Assembly: GCA_018882625.1 (NCBI GenBank)
Contig: VERO01000027.1
Coordinates: 1-14,918, forward strand
DNA: 14,918 nt
Reading direction: 5' to 3'
From: Phycisphaerales bacterium
GTDB taxonomy: Bacteria > Planctomycetota > Phycisphaerae > Phycisphaerales > SM1A02
The notes beneath the pieces were generated by a model that was not told the DNA's origin, searched no databases, and saw nothing but the letters and a program-made list of their open reading frames with translations. Of the stretch, positions 5,700 to 13,144 are shown one piece after another (the first letter of the stretch is position 1; each line of letters begins with the position of its first letter). A program made the position numbers and the translations under genes.

Positions 5700-6878
5700 A
5701 TGTCCACACCGATCATCGGCTACTGCACCAACGTGCACGCGGGCCGCACGCTCGAGGAGACGGTGGCGAATGTGGAGCGGCACTCGTCGGCCGTACGCGA
5801 GCGCATCGCACCGGATGGGTTCCTGCCGATCGGACTGTGGCTCAGCGCCGCGAGCGCGCATGCGCTGCATTCGAAGCCCGATGCGGCCCGCCGGCTCCGC
5901 GATGCGCTGCTCGAGCGCGGTATTGCGGTCTTCACGCTCAACGGGTTCCCCTACGGCGACTTCCATGCGGCGACCGTGAAGCATGCGGTGTACACGCCTC
6001 ACTGGGCGGATGTGCGTCGCGGCCTCTACACGATGCAGCTCGCCGACATTCTCGTGGACCTGCTGCCGGAGCCTGGCACGGTGCCTGGCATCGGACGTGA
6101 AGCCAGCATCTCGACGCTGCCGCTTGGATGGCGGATGACCTTCTCGCTCGAGGGCTGCGGTGCGGCAGTCGGCATGGCAGCCGCGCAGCTCGAGCAGGTC
6201 ACGCGCCACCTGATGCGCATCGAGGAGCGCACCGGCATCTGCCTGCATGTGGACCTCGAGCCCGAGCCAGGATGCATGCTCGACCGCGCGCAGCATGTCG
6301 TGGACTTCTTTGCGCAGGCGCTGAGGCCAGATGGCACGAGCGCCGACATCCTGCGCCATGTGCGGGTCTGCCATGACATATGCCACTCCGCCGTGATGTT
6401 CGAGCCGCAGGCCGAGGCGATTGCCGCCTACCGCACCGCCGGCATCCGCGTCGGGAAGGTGCAGGTGTCGAGCGCGGTGGCGTGCGACGGCAGCGAGCGC
6501 GCGTTCCGTGCGCTCCGCCACTTCGATGAGCCTCGCTGGCTGCACCAGACGAGCGTGCTCGATGGCCGCGGCGAGGCGCACTTCTACGACGACCTCGAGC
6601 GCGCGTTCGACCATGCGCCCGATGGGGTGTGGCGGGTGCACTTCCATGTGCCGGTGTTCGCGGAGTTCCTGGGTCCGCTGCAGACCACGCGCGGGGAGAT
6701 TGCGTTGGCGCTTGCGGCGCTCGGCGAGGACCTTCCGGCGACACCGCTCGAGGTCGAGACCTACGCGTGGAATGCGCTGCCCACCGAGCACCGCCTGGCC
6801 ACGCTTGCGGACGGGATCGCCGAGGAGCTCGAGTGGACCTCCGCGCTCGTGCGGCGACTGAGTTCGCCGCAAGCCTGA
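5700..6878 (+). CDS. eboE: EboE, metabolite traffic protein, xylose-isomerase-like TIM barrel
   Basis: The 392-residue product has the features I associate with EboE throughout: GYCTNVHAGRT near the N-terminus, NGFPYGDFH, VKHAVYTPHW, HVDLEPEPGC at 183-192, CHDICHSAV at 224-232, KVQVSSA at 253-259, HFHVPVF at 314-320 and LEVETYAW ending near 356. The acidic and His residues in these strand ends (Glu187, Asp226, His229, His316, Glu353) are candidate metal ligands in a xylose-isomerase-like barrel. The ATG at 5700 is chosen over 5673, which lies inside the upstream gene; GAAGG at 5684-5688 is a plausible ribosome site. The enzymatic reaction is unknown; ebo genes as a set are linked to delivery of metabolites to the periplasm. 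A 7-bp perfect inverted repeat (6851-6870) lies in the last codons. Confidence 0.9.
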   Translation: MSTPIIGYCTNVHAGRTLEETVANVERHSSAVRERIAPDGFLPIGLWLSAASAHALHSKPDAARRLRDALLERGIAVFTLNGFPYGDFHAATVKHAVYTPHWADVRRGLYTMQLADILVDLLPEPGTVPGIGREASISTLPLGWRMTFSLEGCGAAVGMAAAQLEQVTRHLMRIEERTGICLHVDLEPEPGCMLDRAQHVVDFFAQALRPDGTSADILRHVRVCHDICHSAVMFEPQAEAIAAYRTAGIRVGKVQVSSAVACDGSERAFRALRHFDEPRWLHQTSVLDGRGEAHFYDDLERAFDHAPDGVWRVHFHVPVFAEFLGPLQTTRGEIALALAALGEDLPATPLEVETYAWNALPTEHRLATLADGIAEELEWTSALVRRLSSPQA

Positions 6879-6925
6879 CGTCGCGGGCTGCATTGACATC
6901 TCCGGACACGTGCGGCGGCGACCCG

Positions 6926-6931
6926 TAGCAT
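6926..6931 (+). promoter_or_regulatory. -10 box TAGCAT upstream of eboC
   Basis: TAGCAT ends 9 nt before the ATG at 6941, within the 62-bp gap after eboE. A perfect TTGACA occurs at 6893-6898, but the 27-nt spacing is too long for a standard promoter pair. A nearly leaderless start is the simpler reading. Confidence 0.4.
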
Positions 6932-6940
6932 CCCGCGCGG

Positions 6941-8392
6941 ATGCAGGACGCACCAGCACTATCGTCGATCGAGCAGGACAGGGCGCCACTCGTGGGATCG
7001 TGGCGCGCATGGATGGAACTGCTGCGCATCACCAACCTGCCGACGATCCTCGGGGACTGCGCCGTGGGACTCTGCATCGCCATGGCCCTCTATGCGGTAT
7101 GGAAGGGACCCGCGAATGCGTCCGACGTGCTGCGCCAGAATCCCGCGCTCATCGCTGGCGTATGCGTCGGCATGTGCATGCTGTACCTCGGCGGCATGGT
7201 GCTCAATGGCATCGTCGATCGCCACATCGACGCGGTCGAGCGGCCGAACCGGCCGATCCCATCAGGCAGGATCCCACTGCGCGTCGCATGGACCGTCGCG
7301 ATCGTGCTCATGCTCGGCGGGCTGTGGCCGTCATCGCTCGGTCGCGCCCCGATTCCGGAGATCGCCGCCGCCGCAGTGGCCATCTGGCTGTCCGCCTACG
7401 CGAGGCGTTCCGCAAACCCTGCGCTCACGATCCTTGCGCGCGGATGGATGGCAATCGCGGTGATCGCCGCAATCTGGTGGATGGCTGTGCCGCTGGTCAC
7501 GCCCATCGGCAGCGACGTCGCCGAGGACCTCCCCGAGAACACGCTCGCACAGATGCGGCTCGACATGCGGCTGACCTACCTGCCGGCGCTGCTCATCGCG
7601 CTGAATGCGATCGCCTACAACCTGGTGCACTCGCGCACCGCCTGGAGCGTCGCGCTGATGGCGCTGTGCCGCGCACTCGTACCGGTCTCGGTGGCGATCG
7701 CCGCCCTGGTGCCAAGCGGGATCTTCGGGCCCATTCGGGCCACGTGGATCGCATCAGGCAGGATTCCCGGCGAGCTGATCTTCTTCATGGCCACTCCCGC
7801 AATCGCGCTGATGCTGCACACGCTGGCGCTCTCGCTCGTTGCACGGCGCGAGGTGGATGCCTCTGCACGCAAGGCATGCGGACTGTGCGGACACCTCGTT
7901 GCGCCCGGCGCTCTGCCAGCGCTGTGCGGCGAATGCGGGGCGGACTTCGCTGCGCATCCGCCCACGTTCCCTCCAGCGCCTGAACATCGCGCCATCGGCA
8001 TCGTGGGCACCGTCGGTGCTGCAGCGCTGATCGTGGGTGTGGCGATCCTGACGCCCCGCCTGACGGCCACAGGCTGGCGGTTCGGCGCAGCTCCCACGAC
8101 CGGACAGGACACGCTGCTCGGGTTCACCGTGAACCCTGTCATGGTGACGTGGGCGATCATGGTGACTGTCGCCGTGCCGCTCACCCTCTTCGTGGCTGCA
8201 GCGCTCCGCGGCCACGCAGTGGCCACCGGACACCTGACGCGCAGACCAGTGGGCATCGCACGTCTCGTGGCGGCCATCGCCCTTATTGACGCCGCAGCAT
8301 GCTGGGGGCTCGGCTACCCGCTGTTCGGCGGCGCATGCATCGGCCTCTACCTGATCACACGGCTGCTGCAGCGCACGGTGCCGGCGAGCTGA
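6941..8392 (+). CDS. eboC: EboC, UbiA-like prenyltransferase homologue with zinc-ribbon insertion
   Basis: This 483-residue integral membrane protein belongs to the UbiA superfamily in its ebo-cluster form. UbiA enzymes bind prenyl diphosphate through two Asp-rich motifs facing the cytosol. Here the first motif region (ERPNRPIPSG after it is typical) reads NGIVDRHID at 89-97, so the first Asp of NDxxDxxxD is Gly90, while Asp93 and Asp97 remain. No second DxxxD motif is obvious. Helices run through to about residue 306. Then comes a soluble stretch with Cys313, Cys316, Cys329 and Cys332 (CGLC...CGEC), a zinc-ribbon pattern, followed by three or four more hydrophobic segments (about 347-367, 395-420, 437-478). 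Ordinary EboC is about 300 residues, so some 150 are extra. The end (ALIDAAACWG...) looks like the normal EboC terminus, suggesting an insertion rather than a C-terminal fusion. eboF starts 4 bp downstream. Confidence 0.88.
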   Translation: MQDAPALSSIEQDRAPLVGSWRAWMELLRITNLPTILGDCAVGLCIAMALYAVWKGPANASDVLRQNPALIAGVCVGMCMLYLGGMVLNGIVDRHIDAVERPNRPIPSGRIPLRVAWTVAIVLMLGGLWPSSLGRAPIPEIAAAAVAIWLSAYARRSANPALTILARGWMAIAVIAAIWWMAVPLVTPIGSDVAEDLPENTLAQMRLDMRLTYLPALLIALNAIAYNLVHSRTAWSVALMALCRALVPVSVAIAALVPSGIFGPIRATWIASGRIPGELIFFMATPAIALMLHTLALSLVARREVDASARKACGLCGHLVAPGALPALCGECGADFAAHPPTFPPAPEHRAIGIVGTVGAAALIVGVAILTPRLTATGWRFGAAPTTGQDTLLGFTVNPVMVTWAIMVTVAVPLTLFVAAALRGHAVATGHLTRRPVGIARLVAAIALIDAAACWGLGYPLFGGACIGLYLITRLLQRTVPAS

Positions 8393-8396
8393 GCCC

Positions 8397-9788
8397 ATGA
8401 ACCAGGTTGCCGTGCTGAACATCGTCGGCCTGGTGCCAAGCCTCCTCGGCGACGGCATGCCGAGCATCAGCGCATTCGCGCGCCGCTGCGGCGGCATCCG
8501 GTCAGTGATCCCAGACCTTCCGGCGGTCACGAGCACCGTGCAGGCGAGCATGCTCACGGGGGTGCGGCCGGCGCAGCACGGCATTGTCGGCAATGGCTGG
8601 TTCGACCGCACGCTCAACGAGGTGCACTTCTGGAAGCAGTCCGATGCGCTCGTGCAGGCTCCTCGCGTCTGGCACGCGGCGAAGCGGCGCGACCCGTCAT
8701 TCACCTGCGCGAACATCTGCTGGTGGCACGCGATGCACTCGACTTCGGACTACACGGTGACTCCGCGCCCCATGTACCCGGCCGACGGCCGCAAGATCCC
8801 GGACATCTGGACAGTGCCCGGCGAGCTGCGTGGGCAGCTCCAGTCCGAGCTCGGCCCCTTCCCGCTCTTCCGCTTCTGGGGTCCGGGCGCGGACATCCGA
8901 AGCACCGACTGGATCGCACGAGCGGCAATGCGCACCATCGAGCGCCACTCGCCCACGCTCACGCTCGTGTACCTGCCGCACCTGGACTACGTGCTGCAGC
9001 GCGAAGGACCCAAGGGGCGCAGCGTGCGCGACGAGATGCGCGAGATGGACCGAGTCTTCGACGCGCTGCTGAGGTTCCTGGATTCGCGCGGCATCCGCGT
9101 GATGGTGGTGAGCGAGTACGGGATCTCCGAGGTGAGCACGCCCGTCTACCTCAACCGAACGCTGCGCGAGGCTGGCATGGTGCGCTGGCGCGAGGAGCTC
9201 GGACGCGAGATGGCCGATCCTGCGGCCTCGGATGCGTTCGCCGTCTGCGACCATCAGGTGGCCCATGTCTATGCATCCGAGCTATCGCGCCATGGCCGGG
9301 ACCTCGATCCGGTACGGCGCCTGCTCGAGGGCGTGCCGGGAGTGGCGCAGGTCCTCGACCGTGCCGCACAAGCGGCGCACGGCATCGACCACCAGCGCAG
9401 CGGCGACTTCGTGTGCGTTGCGGAGCCTGGGCACTGGTTCGCGTACCCGTGGTGGATGGACGATGCGCTAGCGCCCGACTTCGCGCGCACCGTGGACATC
9501 CACCGCAAGCCCGGCTACGACCCGTGCGAGCTCTTTCTTGCGCCGCCGCGCATTGCGTCGCGCGCGAAGGTGATGTGGCGGCTCGCGCAGCGCAAGGTCG
9601 GCATGCGCGCGCTGCTTGATGTGATCCCGCTCGATGCGTCGCTGGTGCGCGGTTCGCACGGCCGTGTCGAAGCTGCGCACGGGCTGCGACCGGTGTGCAT
9701 CGCAGACGACCCCAACTGGGATGACGTCGAGGTGCCCGCCACCGCCGTGCACGACGCGATCCTTCGGCAGGTCTTCGGCCGTTCATGA
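8397..9788 (+). CDS. eboF: EboF, alkaline-phosphatase/nucleotide-pyrophosphatase superfamily protein
   Basis: The 463-residue protein is a type I phosphodiesterase/nucleotide pyrophosphatase family member in the form found with ebo genes. It shows PAVTSTVQASMLTG (Thr45 the likely nucleophile), HGIVGNGWFD, LPHLDYVLQREGP (Asp197), SEYGI (239-243), DHQVAHVYA (285-293; Asp285, His286), GHWFAYPWW (His346) and DIHRKPGYDP (367-376). The N-terminal strand reads VLNIVGL where classical members have an Asp metal ligand; I believe this is normal for this subfamily, so it may differ in metal use. No signal peptide is present, which argues for a cytosolic location. The start is 4 bp after eboC with only weak Shine-Dalgarno complementarity. 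It is the last gene of the ebo run. Its substrate is unknown, a phosphodiester or phosphate ester being likely. Confidence 0.9.
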   Translation: MNQVAVLNIVGLVPSLLGDGMPSISAFARRCGGIRSVIPDLPAVTSTVQASMLTGVRPAQHGIVGNGWFDRTLNEVHFWKQSDALVQAPRVWHAAKRRDPSFTCANICWWHAMHSTSDYTVTPRPMYPADGRKIPDIWTVPGELRGQLQSELGPFPLFRFWGPGADIRSTDWIARAAMRTIERHSPTLTLVYLPHLDYVLQREGPKGRSVRDEMREMDRVFDALLRFLDSRGIRVMVVSEYGISEVSTPVYLNRTLREAGMVRWREELGREMADPAASDAFAVCDHQVAHVYASELSRHGRDLDPVRRLLEGVPGVAQVLDRAAQAAHGIDHQRSGDFVCVAEPGHWFAYPWWMDDALAPDFARTVDIHRKPGYDPCELFLAPPRIASRAKVMWRLAQRKVGMRALLDVIPLDASLVRGSHGRVEAAHGLRPVCIADDPNWDDVEVPATAVHDAILRQVFGRS

Positions 9789-10003
9789 CCAGGTGCCCCG
9801 CGACGTCGCTGGTCAGGTGCGGACACCGCTCAGCGACCCCGAAGCTCGGGTGTGTCGCACGGAAGATCCGAGAGTCTTTGGTGTAGTCAGCCTCCCCGGC
9901 TTGCCTTCAGGCGAAAGGGGAGCAGGACGCGGTTGGAGGGGGACCCTGTCAGCAGCCTGCGGGCTGTCCGTATCGGAGCGTTCCCTCCTGTGAGGATCCA
10001 ACC
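9786..10003 (+). ncRNA. candidate structured RNA after eboF and upstream of the PEP-CTERM gene
   Basis: This stretch has no credible gene but many inverted repeats. TGACCAG at 9786-9792 (which includes the eboF stop) pairs perfectly with CTGGTCA at 9809-9815. GCGACCCCG at 9833-9841 pairs with CGGG 9847-9850 and GTCGC 9854-9858, interrupted by a 3-nt bulge. CTCCCC at 9892-9897 pairs with GGGGAG at 9917-9922, with GCC/GGC inside. GGTTGGA at 9931-9937 pairs with TCCAACC at 9997-10003 and encloses CAGCC-TGCG-GGCTG at 9953-9966. No hairpin is followed by a T run, so none is a classic terminator. I match it to no named riboswitch. From 10004 to 10129 I see only a partial repeat of the TCGGAGCGT(T)CC sequence (9973 and 10029 regions) and the ribosome site of the next gene. 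Confidence 0.35.
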
Positions 10004-10115
10004 TGTCCGTGCTGTCGTGCCGGCTCTCCTCGGAGCGTCCGGTGCTGGACTCGGTCTGTCGCGGGATCCCGTCCCTTCCCTCACATCCCTACACCGCATG
10101 TATGCCGCAAGGCGC

Positions 10116-10120
10116 AGGAA
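10116..10120 (+). promoter_or_regulatory. Shine-Dalgarno AGGAA for the PEP-CTERM-like gene
   Basis: AGGAA lies 9 nt before the ATG at 10130 and supports that start. It shows that this gene, unlike several neighbours, has a leader. Confidence 0.55.
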
Positions 10121-10129
10121 TCACACATC

Positions 10130-10831
10130 ATGAGCAGCATCAGCATGGGTCTCGCCATTGGAGCACTGGCAATCGTCTGCGGAGCGGCGCAGGCAGGCGT
10201 GACGTCGTCAGGCAGCTACTCGTTTCCGACCGGGATCTCCAGCCCACACGCGTACAACGGCACTGCCATCACTGGCCTCACCCCGGGCAGCGTGACTCTC
10301 ACGGGCGTCACCTTCTCCAGCAGCAACGGCAACTTCCGCGCCGCCGGGTGGGCCACTGGCGCCACGAACGGGTCGGACACCTTCACGGGCTCTGTCGACC
10401 TGGGCAAGTACATCTCGTTCACGCTCGCGGCTGACAGCGGCTACACGTTCGACATGACGTCGATCGCGTTCGGGCTCGGTCGCTCCGGCACCGGAGTGCG
10501 GCAGTGGCAGTGGCGTTCCAGTGCCGACAACTTCGCGAACGCACTCACCGACTACACCGCGCTCAACGCTGGAGTGACGCACACGGCCGGCGTGCTGCAG
10601 CTTCCCGATGGCACTACACGGTGGACCGGCAACACGCTCTCCACCTCCGGCAGTGCGTATCAGGGGCTGACCTCCATCGAGTTCCGACTGTACGGCTTCA
10701 ACGCTGAGGGGACCGCCGGCACGGGCGGCCTTCAAGGGCCGCTGACCTTCACGGTGAACGTGATTCCGGCCCCGGGCGCGCTCGCGCTGCTCGGCGCCGC
10801 CGGCATTGTCGGTTCACGTCGCCGCCGCTGA
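10130..10831 (+). CDS. secreted protein with PEP-CTERM-like sorting tail
   Basis: The 233-residue protein begins with a hydrophobic signal peptide, probably cut after GAAQA at residue 22. The n-region MSSISMG has no Lys or Arg, which is weak for a signal peptide. The mature part is rich in Ser, Thr and Gly and looks all-beta, with no catalytic motif. The C-terminus has the three parts of an exosortase sorting signal: a short motif (IPAPG where Pro-Glu-Pro is usual), a hydrophobic run (ALALLG...), and a final SRRRR. Such proteins are exported and anchored or released at the outer surface; no exosortase is in the window. Its last 18 bp overlap the convergent copA gene. It stands apart from the ebo run by 341 bp and its function is unknown. 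Confidence 0.85.
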   Translation: MSSISMGLAIGALAIVCGAAQAGVTSSGSYSFPTGISSPHAYNGTAITGLTPGSVTLTGVTFSSSNGNFRAAGWATGATNGSDTFTGSVDLGKYISFTLAADSGYTFDMTSIAFGLGRSGTGVRQWQWRSSADNFANALTDYTALNAGVTHTAGVLQLPDGTTRWTGNTLSTSGSAYQGLTSIEFRLYGFNAEGTAGTGGLQGPLTFTVNVIPAPGALALLGAAGIVGSRRRR

Positions 10832-13099
10832 ACCGCGCCCTCTCCACCGCAGGCTGTTCAGGACGACCGAGATGCTCGAGAGCGCCATCGCCGCGCTCGC
10901 GAGCGAGGGCGGCAGCATCCAGCCCGTCCATGGCCACGCCGCTCCGGCTGCCATCGGGATCATCAGCAGGTTGTAGCCGAACGCCCAACCCAGGTTCTGG
11001 CGGATGAGACGCATCGTGCCACGCGCGATCGCGATCGCATCGACGGCGGCGCGCGGGTCAGCCCGCAGCAGCGTGATGGGTGCAGCATCCCTGGCCACAT
11101 CTGCGCCGGATCCCATGGCGATGCCCACATCCGCCGCCGCGAGCGCTGGCGCGTCGTTGATGCCGTCCCCGACCATGGCGACCGGTCCTCGCGCGCTCCG
11201 GGCGCGCACGGCATCGACCTTGCCTGAGGGCATCACCCCGGCCATCACGTTACTGATGCCCGCATCGCGCGCCACGCGCATGGCTGTGCGCTCCGCGTCG
11301 CCGGTCAGCATCGACACCGCGATCCCCATGGTCCCGAGTGCGCGCACGGCCTCGGCGGCCCCAGGCCTCAGCGCATCGCGCACGGCGATGAGCCCAGCCA
11401 TGCGGCCATGGACCGACACCCACACCACGGTGCAGCCCTCAGCACGCAGCAACTCCGCCGGCGCCTCTTCGCGAGGCGCGACCGGCGACGCCACGCCTGC
11501 CGCGATCCACGCGCGCGCGCCTACCTTCACCTCGACGCCTTCGCTGGGTGCAGCGCCCAGGCCTGGACCGCTCACGATCGCCTCGACGCCAAGCCCGGGA
11601 TGAGCACGGAACTCTTGCGCGCGCCATCCGCCATCGGCCGCAGCGGCAATGGCGCGGGCCACAGGATGCTCGCTTCCGCGCTCCACCGCGGCCGCGATGC
11701 CAAGCAGCTCCCGGTCGCGCCCGTGCCATGCCCCGATGCCGATCACGCGCTCCAGCGCCGGCGCGCCCATCGTCAGCGTGCCGGTCTTGTCGAAGATGAC
11801 CTCGCGCACCGATGCCGCGCACTCGAAGCTGGCCGCATCCCGCACCAGCACGCCCGCGCGCGCCGCGCGCCCGGTGCCCGCGGCGATCGCGGTGGGCACT
11901 GCCAGGCCAAGTGCGCACGGGCACGCCACCACAAGCGTCGACAGCACGGCGACGGTGCCCAGACGGAGCCCCTCGCCCTCTGGGGCGAGAGCGATCCACA
12001 TGATGCCGACCGCCGCAGCGAGCACGAGGATCGCGGGCACGAAGACCGATGCCACGCGATCGGCCACGCGCGCCACCGGCGCCTTCGACGACACAGTCTC
12101 GCGCATGAGCGCAGCGATCCGGGCGGCCGCGGTGTCGGTGCCCACGCGCTCGGCACGCACGTCGATGGAGCCATCGATGTTGAGGGTGCCCCCGCTCACG
12201 GCATCGCCCACTGTGCGCGAGATGGGCATCGACTCGCCCGTCAGCATCGACTCGTCCACTGACGTGCGACCGTCGACGACGGCGCCATCGACCGGCACCC
12301 GCTCGCCCGGACGGATCCTGAGCACATCGCCCACGCGCACCGACGAGAGCGCCACCTCGCGCTCGACACCATCCCGCACCGTGCGCACGCGCTCGGGCAC
12401 CAGCGACAGCAGCGACTTGAGCGCATCGCGCGTGCGCCCCATCGCCGCCGACTCGATCCATCGCCCGACCGCCACGAAGGCGATCACGAGCGCAGCGGAC
12501 TCGTAGAGCACGGGCCATGAGCCATGCCACACGGTGCCGGCGACGCTGGACACCATGGCAGCCCCCGAACCGATCGCGACAAGCGTGAACATCGTCGTCG
12601 ACCCGCGCCGCGCCGCGGCCCACGCATCCACGAAGATCGACCTGCCTGCCGTCACCATCACGCCCGCCGTCAGCGCACACTGCGCCCACATGGCCGCCTC
12701 GCTCTCGAAGGCAGGCACGGTGCCGTGCGCCATCGCCATCACACCCACGGGCACGGAGAGCGCGATGCCGATCGCCGCATCCCGGCGCAGCGCGCGTGTC
12801 GTGGGCGCGTGCGCACCATCTGCACCGGCGCGCCCCTCGCCGTGAGGCGACGGTGCCAGTGGCCTGATGCCGTACCCCGCCCGCTCAAGCGCGTGCGCGA
12901 TGGCATCGGCCGGCACGGGCGACTGCGCGCGGATTCGTGCGCTGCCGAGCACCAGGTTGACCGCCACCTCATCCACCCCAGGCACGCGTGCGATGGCGGC
13001 CTCCGCACGGCCGGCGCATGCGGCGCAGTGCATCCCGGTGACGCCGATCTCCATCTGGAACGGGGCATCCTGGACGCGTGTGTCGCCATGACCGTCCAC
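10814..13099 (-). CDS. copA: Cu(I)-exporting P1B-1-type ATPase, CopA-like
   Basis: This 761-residue pump of the inner membrane exports monovalent copper using ATP. It has one N-terminal heavy-metal-associated domain with GMHCAAC (Cys25, Cys28). The actuator TGES motif, the membrane metal site CPC (393-395), the phosphorylated Asp437 in DKTGTLT, the SEHPVA nucleotide-domain motif, and GDGINDAP (Asp645) are all present. The last two helices carry GYN and MALSSISVV, which with CPC define Cu(I) selectivity. The length is normal for the family. The GTG at 13099 is chosen because TAATCT lies exactly 6 nt upstream on this strand; an ATG at 13054 would still keep the metal-binding domain. No copper regulator or chaperone gene is adjacent. 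Its 3' end overlaps the PEP-CTERM gene, so any terminator lies inside that gene. Confidence 0.96.
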   Translation of the reverse strand: MDGHGDTRVQDAPFQMEIGVTGMHCAACAGRAEAAIARVPGVDEVAVNLVLGSARIRAQSPVPADAIAHALERAGYGIRPLAPSPHGEGRAGADGAHAPTTRALRRDAAIGIALSVPVGVMAMAHGTVPAFESEAAMWAQCALTAGVMVTAGRSIFVDAWAAARRGSTTMFTLVAIGSGAAMVSSVAGTVWHGSWPVLYESAALVIAFVAVGRWIESAAMGRTRDALKSLLSLVPERVRTVRDGVEREVALSSVRVGDVLRIRPGERVPVDGAVVDGRTSVDESMLTGESMPISRTVGDAVSGGTLNIDGSIDVRAERVGTDTAAARIAALMRETVSSKAPVARVADRVASVFVPAILVLAAAVGIMWIALAPEGEGLRLGTVAVLSTLVVACPCALGLAVPTAIAAGTGRAARAGVLVRDAASFECAASVREVIFDKTGTLTMGAPALERVIGIGAWHGRDRELLGIAAAVERGSEHPVARAIAAAADGGWRAQEFRAHPGLGVEAIVSGPGLGAAPSEGVEVKVGARAWIAAGVASPVAPREEAPAELLRAEGCTVVWVSVHGRMAGLIAVRDALRPGAAEAVRALGTMGIAVSMLTGDAERTAMRVARDAGISNVMAGVMPSGKVDAVRARSARGPVAMVGDGINDAPALAAADVGIAMGSGADVARDAAPITLLRADPRAAVDAIAIARGTMRLIRQNLGWAFGYNLLMIPMAAGAAWPWTGWMLPPSLASAAMALSSISVVLNSLRWRGRGSAAAT

Positions 13100-13105
13100 G
13101 AGACG

Positions 13106-13111
13106 AGATTA
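13106..13111 (-). promoter_or_regulatory. -10 box TAATCT, 6 nt before the copA GTG
   Basis: Read on the minus strand, TAATCT is followed by 6 nt (CGTCTC) and then the GTG at 13099. It is the best -10 match in the window and decides the GTG start over the downstream ATG. No -35 hexamer is evident. Confidence 0.6.
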
Positions 13112-13132
13112 GCCCCGCGCCCGCACGCGCCG

Positions 13133-13138
13133 TACCCT
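13133..13138 (+). promoter_or_regulatory. -10 box TACCCT, 6 nt before ATG 13145
   Basis: TACCCT is followed by TGCGCC and the ATG at 13145, the same spacing as at copA and two ebo-region genes. It lies in the 45-bp divergent gap, so both promoters share that short region. Confidence 0.5.
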
Positions 13139-13144
13139 TGCGCC

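Noticed and set aside
6851..6889. Terminator between eboE and eboC
   Set aside because: The 7-bp stem at 6851-6870 and a weak AGCC/GGCT pair after it have no T run, and the first lies within eboE codons.
6893..6898. Perfect TTGACA as -35 of an eboC promoter
   Set aside because: The nearest -10-like box (TAGCAT) is 27 nt away, well beyond the usual 16-18. The hexamer may be chance, although it is striking in this base composition.
5067..7010. A 647-codon minus-strand open frame
   Set aside because: It runs antisense through the amidotransferase and eboE, both confirmed by motifs, and has no recognisable domain. It is a GC-driven shadow.
9786..10129. Known riboswitch (cobalamin, TPP, c-di-GMP, SAH)
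   Set aside because: I looked for the conserved boxes of these classes by eye and found none. Only a covariance-model search could exclude them fully.
9813..10133. Small open frames on both strands in the eboF to PEP-CTERM gap
   Set aside because: They lack ribosome sites and family features, overlap one another, and the region is better explained by inverted repeats.
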